A stretch of DNA of 5,167 nt from Herminiimonas sp. (GTDB taxonomy: Bacteria > Pseudomonadota > Gammaproteobacteria > Burkholderiales > Burkholderiaceae): assembly GCA_014377155.1 (NCBI GenBank), contig JACMQD010000306.1, forward strand, positions 1-5,167, given 5' to 3'. The position numbers were made by a program, and so were the translations under genes. Shown here piece after piece: positions 1 through 5,167 of this stretch. Position 1 is the first letter of the stretch. Each line of letters opens with the position of its first letter. The notes under the pieces are model-generated. The model searched no databases, had not been told where the DNA came from, and saw only the letters and a program-made list of their open reading frames with translations.

Positions 1-25
1 AACGAACGTTCAACTGGTTCAGCAT
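1..25 (-). CDS. 5' end of a gene cut by the window edge, product unknown
   Basis: An ATG on the minus strand at 25-23 is preceded by AGAGGA (minus strand, 35-30) four bases upstream, a good Shine-Dalgarno match if slightly close. Only eight codons are visible, reading MLNQLNVR. That beginning resembles the cytoplasmic lead of some methyl-accepting chemotaxis proteins, but eight residues cannot carry an assignment. The 168 bases between this start and the umuC remnant (26-193) would hold its promoter. I see no clear -35/-10 pair or sigma-28 box there, only GC-rich sequence with two G runs and a short palindrome (GCGCC-TT-GGCGC, 71-82). Confidence 0.4.
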
Positions 26-193
26 GGTGTCCTCTGGCAAATTGGTATCGCAGGATGCGCTGCCCTGAAAGCGCCTTGGCGCGGGGGGTGTCGCGCGCGG
101 GGGGGCTGCAACGGACCAGTCTTGCCCAGGCGCGCAGTCGGCGGACGTTAGTGTAGCGCATGCTGCGCCTGCCTCGCTGTAGCGCGGGACGGC

Positions 194-535
194 TAGCACT
201 TGCATGATCTTGCTAGAATTTTCTCGTTCGATTGAATCTCTAAAAAGATCAGTCTGTCGCTGCGCGTTACGTATCTAATTCTGCAGCATAACGTCTGCTT
301 TTTTTACTAGTGACCTTCCCGAAAAATTGCAGTCAGTCCCTTCAGCGTAGCACTTGCCAAATGCCGATTATCATCCGTCGGTTCTACAAGTGGGATCGTC
401 AAGCCATTGCTCTCCCATCGAGCGCGGAGCAACATCTTTCAGATCTTGAACGGTGTTAATGCCCATTGCGTAGAGCCGGAGCTGGATGCGCCGACCGACA
501 CCCCACACCTCTCCCACGCTGATTCGCGAAAATAG
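194..535 (-). pseudogene. umuC: Remnant of a umuC-type translesion polymerase gene (C-terminal parts)
   Basis: UmuC is the catalytic subunit of DNA polymerase V, a Y-family enzyme of the SOS response. Three pieces in the right order, in three frames, are seen on the minus strand. Piece one (535-434) reads LFSRISVGEVWGVGRRIQL and on through MGINTVQDLKD, which is the helix-hairpin-helix 'VGEVWGVGRR' segment. Piece two (about 420-313) reads SNGLTIPLVEPTDDNRHLAS then LKGLTAIFREG, which matches the late little-finger region. The roughly 130 residues normally between them are missing, so an out-of-frame deletion joins them near 400-435. Piece three (310-194) reads LVKKADVMLQN, a TAG at 277-275, then QRQTDLF and SIERENSSKIMQVL, the usual C-terminal tail. 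The palm and finger domains with the catalytic acidic residues are absent. No umuD is present. The family is clear; umuC versus a plasmid-type homologue (mucB, rumB) cannot be separated. Confidence 0.85.
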
Positions 536-600
536 CCAGCATCTTTGTTGTCATGTTCCATAAATCTTCGTCTTTGTAGTCTGGCATTACCCAAGCAAGC

Positions 601-1995
601 TTAGATTGCGCTTACCAACACCGCCTTGGCGGCATCGGCCGGCGCGTCGCCCTCCATCACGACGATCTTGCTTGGTGTCGCCTGCTTGTCGGACAAGGTC
701 GTAGCAACTTCGCGCAGCGGTCCGATAGCCGTGCCGTTGGCGCTGCCCATCGGGTTGGTCTTGAAGCTGGCCACCGCCGCTTTCTGACCTGTCACATAGA
801 CGTTGTACACCGTTTGCGGCTTGAGCTTGAAGAGCGACACTTCGAGCGCATCGACGACGCCCAGGTTGCGCGACACGACAAATCCCTTGGCGTCACCGGC
901 GACCGCCTTGAGCGCGATATTGATCGGTTCGCTGTTGCCGCGCACTGCCAGGTTGGCCATGCCGTCACCTTCGGGCACCGCTTTCGATACGTACACCAAC
1001 GCCTGCGGCGCCTGTCCTACCGGAGCGCGGGCAATGACCTTGTTGCTGGTGGTGTCGATGACATCAACGGCGTCGCCGTTTTCCAATCCGACATAGACCC
1101 GGCTGCCGTCATCCGAGGTCCAGACACCATGTGGCAGGGCACCGGTAGTGATCGTCGCCAACAGCTTGGGCGTGTCGTCGGTGGTGTAGACCTTCACGGC
1201 GTTTTCGCCACCAATGGTGATGTACGCATACGTGCTACCGCCGACCTTGGCGAACGCTAGATGGTTGGTGATCATGCCGGTATCAAAAACGCCTTTGACC
1301 TCCAGCTTGTCGGTGTCGATGCGCGTGACCTTGCCGACGTCCTTGTGCGTCATCCACATTTCCTTGAAGTCCGGCGAAAACTGCAGGAATGGCGAAAACG
1401 GGCTGACGACCTTGATCTGCTTGATGATCTTGTGCGACTTGACGTCGATGATATCGACTATCGGATTGAAACTCGAGACGACGAACGCTAGTTTGCCGTT
1501 TGGATGAAACATTACCATGCCCGGGCCGGCGGTGGTATCGATGCGTCGCGTCTCTTTAAAAGTGGTCGGATCGATAACCGAAATATAATTTTCGCCACGC
1601 ACCACGGCCCAGACTTCCTTGCCGTCGGCGGTGAAAAAGCCTTCATGCGGCGAACGGCCGATGTAGGTGACGCCTTTTACCTTGTTGGTTGCGGTGTCGA
1701 TGAAGGTGACGGAATTGGAGCCGTTGGCAATGGCGATCAAGGTCTTGTGATCCGGTGAAAAGCCTAGCCCGTGGACATTGATTTCACCTTTGTAAAGTGG
1801 CGACAACACGTCGGGCCGCTGATTGCCGAGTTTGATCTGACCAAGCAAGGTGTTCGTGACGGGATTGATGACCGACACGGTGTTGCTGTTTTGGTCGGCA
1901 GTATAGACGCGGTCCCGGCCATCGGGTGCGGCGCTGGCCGGATGGGCAAGCGCGACACTGACGGTCAACGCGCAGAGGAGGGCAGAGTTTTTCAT
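601..1995 (-). CDS. Exported YVTN/YncE-family beta-propeller protein
   Basis: A 464-residue protein with a clear Sec signal peptide: MKNS, a hydrophobic stretch to about residue 18, and an A-S-A-A cleavage area near 20-23. It is therefore likely periplasmic or exported. From about residue 28 to 338 come seven repeats of the YVTN type, each with a 'VxVID..TN.V' strand followed by a 'GFSPD/FHPNG/TSDDG' turn. Examples are NTVSVINPVTNTLL (38-51), NSVTFIDTATNKV (94-106), NYISVIDPTTFKE (136-148) and DAVDVIDTTSNKV (308-320). Seven repeats would close one propeller. Residues 340-464 form a separate, probably beta-rich C-terminal domain that I do not recognise. Such proteins act as binding or scaffold modules; the ligand cannot be read from sequence. 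The ATG at 1995 starts the signal peptide directly, with only a weak purine stretch (TGGAAAA) upstream. It lies 26 bases after the DUF305 stop, so the two were probably co-transcribed. The frame is intact, unlike the genes upstream. Confidence 0.9.
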   Translation of the reverse strand: MKNSALLCALTVSVALAHPASAAPDGRDRVYTADQNSNTVSVINPVTNTLLGQIKLGNQRPDVLSPLYKGEINVHGLGFSPDHKTLIAIANGSNSVTFIDTATNKVKGVTYIGRSPHEGFFTADGKEVWAVVRGENYISVIDPTTFKETRRIDTTAGPGMVMFHPNGKLAFVVSSFNPIVDIIDVKSHKIIKQIKVVSPFSPFLQFSPDFKEMWMTHKDVGKVTRIDTDKLEVKGVFDTGMITNHLAFAKVGGSTYAYITIGGENAVKVYTTDDTPKLLATITTGALPHGVWTSDDGSRVYVGLENGDAVDVIDTTSNKVIARAPVGQAPQALVYVSKAVPEGDGMANLAVRGNSEPINIALKAVAGDAKGFVVSRNLGVVDALEVSLFKLKPQTVYNVYVTGQKAAVASFKTNPMGSANGTAIGPLREVATTLSDKQATPSKIVVMEGDAPADAAKAVLVSAI

Positions 1996-2021
1996 AAGTG
2001 AATTTTCCAGAGTTGATTAGA

Positions 2022-2438
2022 TTATTTGGATTGGAGCGGCACGCGTGGTTGCAGCGCCTGGTAGCGCGTCAGCCATGCCTGCATCAGCTTGATTTCGTTT
2101 TGTTGTTCGGTCAGGATGCCTTGCGCAAGGTTTTGCAATTCCGGATCCTTGTTGTAGAGCAGCAGCGCCTTGGCCATGTCGATGGCGCCCTGATGGTGGG
2201 GAATCATCATCGTGACGAAATCATGTTCGGCCACGCCACTCATAGGCGCGCGCCGCATGCCGTCGCCCATTACCGCCATCGCATCGTTCATCAGCGCAGA
2301 GAACGGCTTGGCAGTACTGGCTACGAATAACGGCGGTGCTTCCATCGCCGTGGCTGCATGATAATGCTGGTGCAGTTCTTGTGCAGCGGCTGGCAGCCAC
2401 GCAACGCTTAGCGAGCAGGCAAAGCTGACAATCAGCAA
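2022..2438 (-). CDS. Small exported DUF305 protein, start probably damaged
   Basis: DUF305 proteins are small four-helix, ferritin-like proteins, usually exported and often found near copper or other metal-stress genes; their biochemical role is poorly defined. The signature is plain here: EHDFVTMMIPHHQGAIDMAK (residues 71-90 of the frame), with the H, M and HH positions that suggest metal binding, followed by a second helix pair (residues 97-126, AQGILTEQQNEIKLMQAWL). A hydrophobic signal segment ends at about WLPAAAQ (residues 14-20). The open frame begins only at a TTG (2438), which gives a signal peptide with no positive charge. Three in-frame arginine codons lie just upstream of it, outside this start. 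An ATG at 2466, 22 bases after the anti-sigma stop, is in another frame. Dropping one G near 2448-2451 would join them as MPTLDRRRRLLIV, a normal signal-peptide start. The domain is certain; whether the gene is translated efficiently is not. Confidence 0.85.
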   Translation of the reverse strand: MLIVSFACSLSVAWLPAAAQELHQHYHAATAMEAPPLFVASTAKPFSALMNDAMAVMGDGMRRAPMSGVAEHDFVTMMIPHHQGAIDMAKALLLYNKDPELQNLAQGILTEQQNEIKLMQAWLTRYQALQPRVPLQSK

Positions 2439-2488
2439 GCGACGACGTCCGGTCCAGAGTAGGCATGCAGATTTATATGCGGGCGATT

Positions 2489-2743
2489 TTATGATGGCTT
2501 TTCCAGTTGTTCGTATACGGTCGTGGCAATGCGTGCCAGGTCGACTTTATTAATGCCGGCAAACAGCGCATAACCGAATTTGCCATCGATCCAGTAAAAC
2601 ACGTTGACCGGACCTTCCTGCGCAAATTTGAATCCGGTGTCCTTGTTTTGCGCCTGCTCGGTCGCATCGTGGTGCATGAACTGTGCCGCCGGTCCACTCT
2701 GGCCCGGCAAGAGGCGTCCGCCGATCAGTTCGTAGCCTAGCTT
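2489..2743 (-). pseudogene. C-terminal fragment of an anti-sigma factor gene
   Basis: About 84 codons are left, reading KLGYELIGGRLLPGQSGPAA, then AQFMHHDATEQ and GFKFAQEGPVNVFYWIDGKF, and ending ARIATTVYEQLEKPS before a TAA at 2491-2489. This is the periplasmic C-terminal part of the membrane anti-sigma factors that partner ECF sigma factors in Burkholderiales; the LGY.L.GGRLLP and NVFYWIDG.FGYAL..(E/I) blocks are typical. The N-terminal sigma-binding domain with its usual His/Cys zinc site and the transmembrane helix are missing. Instead the frame overlaps the broken end of the sigma gene. No ATG or plausible ribosome binding site serves this frame, and without its sigma-binding half it could not act as an anti-sigma factor. 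It sits exactly where the partner gene is expected, between the sigma and the DUF305 genes. Confidence 0.8.
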
Positions 2744-3031
2744 GCCGCGACTTCGTCGTAGGTCATTTCTTCCAATGCAACCAGAAGCAGGATTTCACGC
2801 TGCTCGGTCGATAGCTGGCGCAAGGCATATTCCCTATCGCGTATTTCCAGTCCGTGTGTCTGCGACGGTTTGACTTGAGGCATTGGCGTATTGTCGTCCA
2901 ACTCCTCGGTCATCAGGGTCGGCTTGCGGATCCGGTCGACATGCATGCTGTGCATGATGCCAAACGGCCACGCGCGCATCACGGCGCAGGCGAGGAATAC
3001 AGGCTAGCAACTGCTTACTTGCGTCTTGCAT
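2737..3031 (-). pseudogene. ECF sigma factor gene broken by internal deletions
   Basis: ECF sigma factors direct RNA polymerase to stress promoters through region 2 (-10) and region 4 (-35). Two frames carry pieces. From the ATG at 3031, the start is MQDASKQLLACIPRLRRDAR, the usual N-terminus leading into region 2.1. It then runs out of phase near 2971-2979. From there the next frame reads MRAWPFGIMHSMHVDRIRKP, the end of region 2, then a linker and LRQLSTEQREILLLVALEEM followed by TYDEVAAS, the beginning of region 4, before a TAG at 2739-2737. Roughly 40 residues of region 2 and the whole region 4.2 recognition helix are absent. The ATG has a weak GGA upstream (ACGGAACATTC). Neither piece could make a working sigma factor. 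The anti-sigma fragment follows immediately. Family assignment is firm; ECF subgroup is not attempted. Confidence 0.85.
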
Positions 3032-3191
3032 GAATGTTCCGTCACTTTGGTCAGATAACCCAGTACCAATCTGAAGAAACTGCGAAATTCCGTTTCTCGT
3101 TCCCTAACAACGTGCCACGTATTCTTGAAGTTAGCTTCGGCGCGCTCGCCGGGTTTGCAGCCAGATGCCGTCGCACCGCGCCTCAGAAAAA
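3032..3191. other. Spacer between yeiH and the broken sigma gene
   Basis: These 160 bases lie downstream of yeiH and upstream of the sigma-gene start, both read on the minus strand. It should contain the old promoter of the sigma operon. Three GGAA(C/T) strings occur on the minus strand (near 3103-3099, 3092-3088 and 3043-3039), and GGAAC is a common ECF -35 core, but no convincing -10 partner fits. No stem-loop followed by a T run is seen, so no terminator for yeiH can be called. Confidence 0.4.
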
Positions 3192-4286
3192 TTAACCCAT
3201 TAAAAACACGACAACCCGATTAATTGCGGCACCGCCGGTGATCAACCAGCAAAACAGAAACGTTGCCAGAATCAGCGGTTTCGTTCCCGCACGTCGGATC
3301 GCGGAGACATGCGTGCTTAAACCAAGGGCCGCCATCGCCATTGCCAGCAGCAACGTGTCAAGCTGCGTGGCTCCGATAACCAGCCGCTGTGGCAGTATCG
3401 AAAAGGAATTGATGCCGACGACGCCAACGAAAGCAAAGGCAAACCAGGGAATCGCCAATTGCGGCTTCGGTAGGGACGATGCGGCGTCAGCGCCGGCGCG
3501 CCGACCCATATATACCGATAGCAGAACAAGAAACGGCGCCAGCATCATCACCCTTACCATCTTCGCGATCACCGCGGCGTTGGCCGCTTCCTGGTTGATC
3601 GATCTGGCAGCGGCCACAACTTGCGCTACTTCATGGACGGTCGAGCCGATGTAGATGCCGAAATCGGCAGCCGAACTGCCAAGGAGGTGCCACTGCTGGT
3701 TCAATTCATACAACAGTGGGTATAGGAAAATGGCAAGGCTGCCGAACACCACCACCGTCGACACGGCGACCGTGACCTGCTCCGATTTCGCACGCACCAC
3801 CGGTTCAGCCGCCATCACCGCAGCCGCGCCGCAGATCGCACTACCAGTGCCGATCAGCATGGCCGTGTTGCGATCGAGCTTCAACAGCCGGGTACCGAGC
3901 AAGAGGGATAGCGCAAATGTCGAAATCAGCACCAAGGCATCGATGACAACGCCAGCCAGGCCAACCTGACCGACATCCTGGAACGTCAGCCGCAAGCCGT
4001 ACAAGATAATGCCCAAGCGCAGCAGGCTTTGTTTGGAAAAATTCACGCCGGCGCCGCAGGTTGCCGCCATGCGTGGAAACACGGTATTGCCCACCAGGAT
4101 GCCCAGGACAATCGCCATCGTCAGCGCGCTCAAGCCATGGGCCTGTAGCCACGTGAGTTGAGCCAGTGCGATCGCGCACGATGCGATGACCGCGCTGAGC
4201 GCTAGTCCAGGCAGCAAGCGCCAGAAGGTGATGCCTTGAAGTTCTGTTGGCAACCAGGGTGCCGATGTGGTGCTGGATGGACTCAT
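3192..4286 (-). CDS. yeiH: YeiH-family inner-membrane transporter (putative sulfate exporter family)
   Basis: A 364-residue polytopic membrane protein of the YeiH/UPF0324 family; E. coli YeiH is about 349 residues, so this is full length. Around ten hydrophobic segments alternate with short loops. Family landmarks are LRLGIILYGLRLTFQDVG (89-106), LIGTGSAICGAAAVMAAEPV (144-163), IYIGSTVHEVAQVVAAA (211-227), AAVIAKMVRVMMLAPFL (237-253) and the C-terminal LLAMAMAALGLSTHV block (313-327). The family is annotated as putative sulfate exporters on limited evidence; the transported substrate is not proven. I chose the ATG at 4286 (MSPSSTTSAPW); the same frame can be extended by 19 codons to a TTG at 4343, but that adds a polar, unconserved lead and would run into the promoter area. 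It is divergent from the yeiE-like gene, which probably controls it. No frame damage is seen. Confidence 0.95.
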   Translation of the reverse strand: MSPSSTTSAPWLPTELQGITFWRLLPGLALSAVIASCAIALAQLTWLQAHGLSALTMAIVLGILVGNTVFPRMAATCGAGVNFSKQSLLRLGIILYGLRLTFQDVGQVGLAGVVIDALVLISTFALSLLLGTRLLKLDRNTAMLIGTGSAICGAAAVMAAEPVVRAKSEQVTVAVSTVVVFGSLAIFLYPLLYELNQQWHLLGSSAADFGIYIGSTVHEVAQVVAAARSINQEAANAAVIAKMVRVMMLAPFLVLLSVYMGRRAGADAASSLPKPQLAIPWFAFAFVGVVGINSFSILPQRLVIGATQLDTLLLAMAMAALGLSTHVSAIRRAGTKPLILATFLFCWLITGGAAINRVVVFLMG

Positions 4287-4367
4287 GTGGATCTCGGGAT
4301 GACGGTTCTGTCTGAACAAGACTGAGTGTGCGCCGTGAAGCAAAAACGATAAAACAAATTAATAAGC

Positions 4368-4373
4368 TATAAT
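4368..4373 (+). promoter_or_regulatory. Candidate -10 box for the yeiE-like gene
   Basis: TATAAT, a perfect sigma-70 -10 hexamer, lies 24 bases before the ATG. The -35 position (about 4345-4350, AACGAT) is a poor match to TTGACA, which would suit a weak or activator-dependent promoter. In such AT-rich DNA a chance match is possible. It overlaps the right arm of the ATTA-N8-TAAT repeat, so a protein bound there would cover the promoter. Confidence 0.4.
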
Positions 4374-4375
4374 CT

Positions 4376-4390
4376 ACCTAAATTTAAGGT
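4376..4390 (+). promoter_or_regulatory. Short dyad overlapping the ribosome binding site of the yeiE-like gene
   Basis: ACCTAAATTTAAGGT is an imperfect inverted repeat with six of seven arm positions paired around a central T. Its right arm contains AAGG (4386-4389), the Shine-Dalgarno sequence for the ATG at 4398, eight bases away. It could be an autoregulatory operator or form a weak hairpin that hides the ribosome binding site. Assignment is inference. Confidence 0.25.
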
Positions 4391-4397
4391 TAATTAA

Positions 4398-5167
4398 ATG
4401 CGTTTGACGCTTCGCCAGTTATCAATTTTTATCGCAGTGGCCGACCGCGGCAGCACGACGGCGGCGTCGCACGCGATCGCCCTGTCCCAGTCGGCGGTCA
4501 GTGCTGCACTCAACGAATTGGAAGGATCGCTGCTCACGCCCTTGTTTGATCGGGTGGGAAAACGCCTGCTGATCAACGACAGTGGCCGCCTCTTATTACC
4601 TCAGGCGAGGCAGATGCTTGACGCAGCAAGCACCATAGAGCGGCAGTTCGGCCCATCCGGTGCGGGCGATGCGACGGGCTTGCACATTGGCAGCAGCACG
4701 ACCATCGGTACCTATGTCCTGCCGAATATCCTGGCAAGTCTCGGGGTGGAGAGCGCACCTGTCATTGCACGGGTGATGGTGGCTAACAGCGCCGATGTGG
4801 CGCAGGCGGTCGTCAATTTCACGGTGGACATTGGCCTTATCGAGGGAACTTGCCAGCAACCGGAACTGCAAGTAGAACCCTGGATCGTCGATGAATTGAT
4901 TGTCGTGTGTGCGCGGTCGCATCCGCTGGCCGACGGCAGGGCGCATGGGAAGGTTACGCTCGACCGCCTTCGGGAGACGGGTTGGCTGCTGCGTGAACCG
5001 GGATCGGGCACACGCGAAGCAGTGCAAAATGCCTTGCTTCCGCATTTGCCCGTCTTACGGGAGGCAGGCGAATTCAGCAATTCAGAGGCGATCAAGCACG
5101 CTGCGGCAGCCGGAATGGGCGCGGCTTGCCTGCCCCGGCTCGTGGTAGCGGACCTGATCGACATGGG
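4398..5167 (+). CDS. yeiE: YeiE-like LysR transcriptional regulator, 3' end outside window
   Basis: 256 codons are visible without a stop; E. coli YeiE has 293 residues, so about 37 are missing. Residues 1-60 form the winged helix-turn-helix: [20 protein letters not shown], then the recognition helix [16 protein letters not shown] (28-43) and [15 protein letters not shown] (49-63). From about residue 94 the substrate-binding fold follows, with [18 protein letters not shown] (96-113), [20 protein letters not shown] (130-149), [11 protein letters not shown] (162-172), [12 protein letters not shown] (198-209) and [20 protein letters not shown] (226-245). These blocks agree closely with YeiE as I recall it ([54 protein letters not shown]). 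Enterobacterial YeiE has been linked to sulfite sensing, which would suit control of the divergent yeiH. The ATG at 4398 is supported by AAGG eight bases upstream and by the alignment of the N-terminus. Confidence 0.93.
   Translation, partial: [256 protein letters not shown]

Larger units (their letters stand above)
4287..4397. promoter_or_regulatory. Divergent yeiH/yeiE intergenic control region
   Basis: A 111-bp spacer, strongly AT-rich from about 4341 to 4397 compared with the genes around it. LysR regulators usually bind such shared regions and control both the neighbour and themselves. Short dyads fitting LysR-type sites are visible: ATTA (4358-4361) and TAAT (4370-4373) eight bases apart, and ACCT/AGGT at 4376-4390. 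No clear minus-strand promoter for yeiH could be picked; none of the -10-like strings has a good -35 partner. Confidence 0.6.

Noticed and set aside
80..108. Two long G runs (GGGGGG and GGGGGGG) as a possible G-quadruplex
   Set aside because: Only two runs are present within a short distance; a stable intramolecular quadruplex normally needs four.
456..587. A 43-codon minus-strand frame from an ATG at 587 (MPDYKDEDLWNMTTKMLAIF...) just after the beta-propeller stop
   Set aside because: It has no ribosome binding site, its second half merely reads the umuC remnant out of frame, and I recognise no family. The first ~22 residues look protein-like, so it could be debris of another gene, but this cannot be supported.
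803..1758. Several plus-strand open frames across the beta-propeller gene, and others antisense to yeiH and yeiE
   Set aside because: They are antisense or shifted shadows of strongly supported genes, with no family resemblance of their own.
3077..3103. GGAAC with a downstream GTTT on the minus strand as an ECF promoter for the sigma operon
   Set aside because: The spacing is 18 bases and the -10 part is weak; several GGAA strings occur nearby, so the choice would be arbitrary.
3139..3150. GGCG/CGCC palindrome downstream of yeiH as a terminator
   Set aside because: The stem is only a few base pairs and no T run follows on the minus strand.
3007..3190. An open minus-strand stretch of about 60 codons between yeiH and the sigma gene (includes TWHVVRERETEFRSFFRLV)
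   Set aside because: It has no start codon or ribosome binding site, overlaps the sigma-gene start, and resembles nothing I know. Chance openness in this composition is likely enough.

Overview
The window looks like chromosomal DNA of a betaproteobacterium, probably Burkholderiales. This rests on moderate GC, on the style of the ECF sigma/anti-sigma pair, and on the protein sequences as I recall their relatives; no genus can be named from this alone. It holds four intact or near-intact genes, three decayed genes and one gene start cut by the left edge. Almost everything lies on the minus strand; only the yeiE-like regulator at the right end is on the plus strand.

Left end (1-600): a gene start of eight codons on the minus strand runs off the window (25 to 1). 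Behind it is an eroded C-terminal remnant of a umuC-type (DNA polymerase V catalytic subunit) gene at about 535-194, also minus strand. It is broken by an out-of-frame internal deletion, a further frame change and a stop codon.

Centre (601-3031): a minus-strand operon that reads, in transcription order, ECF sigma factor, anti-sigma factor, small exported DUF305 protein, exported YVTN/YncE-type beta-propeller. The two regulatory genes are wrecked. The sigma gene has lost most of region 2 and its region 4 helix-turn-helix. A second deletion joins what is left of it to the C-terminal part of the anti-sigma gene, in another frame. The DUF305 gene has a full domain but probably carries a one-base frameshift near its start. 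The beta-propeller gene is intact. The likely story is an envelope or metal stress module that has lost its dedicated regulator and is decaying from the 5' end.

Right end (3192-5167): a divergent pair, a YeiH-family membrane transporter (minus) and a YeiE-like LysR regulator (plus, last ~37 residues beyond the window). They are separated by a 111-bp AT-rich spacer with a consensus -10 box and short inverted repeats. This is the same arrangement as yeiE/yeiH in enterobacteria, where YeiE has been linked to sulfite.

I saw no tRNA, rRNA, CRISPR array, insertion sequence or convincing rho-independent terminator. The window does not show a clear new biological system. Its most unusual content is the regulatory operon broken by deletions, next to a second unrelated pseudogene.
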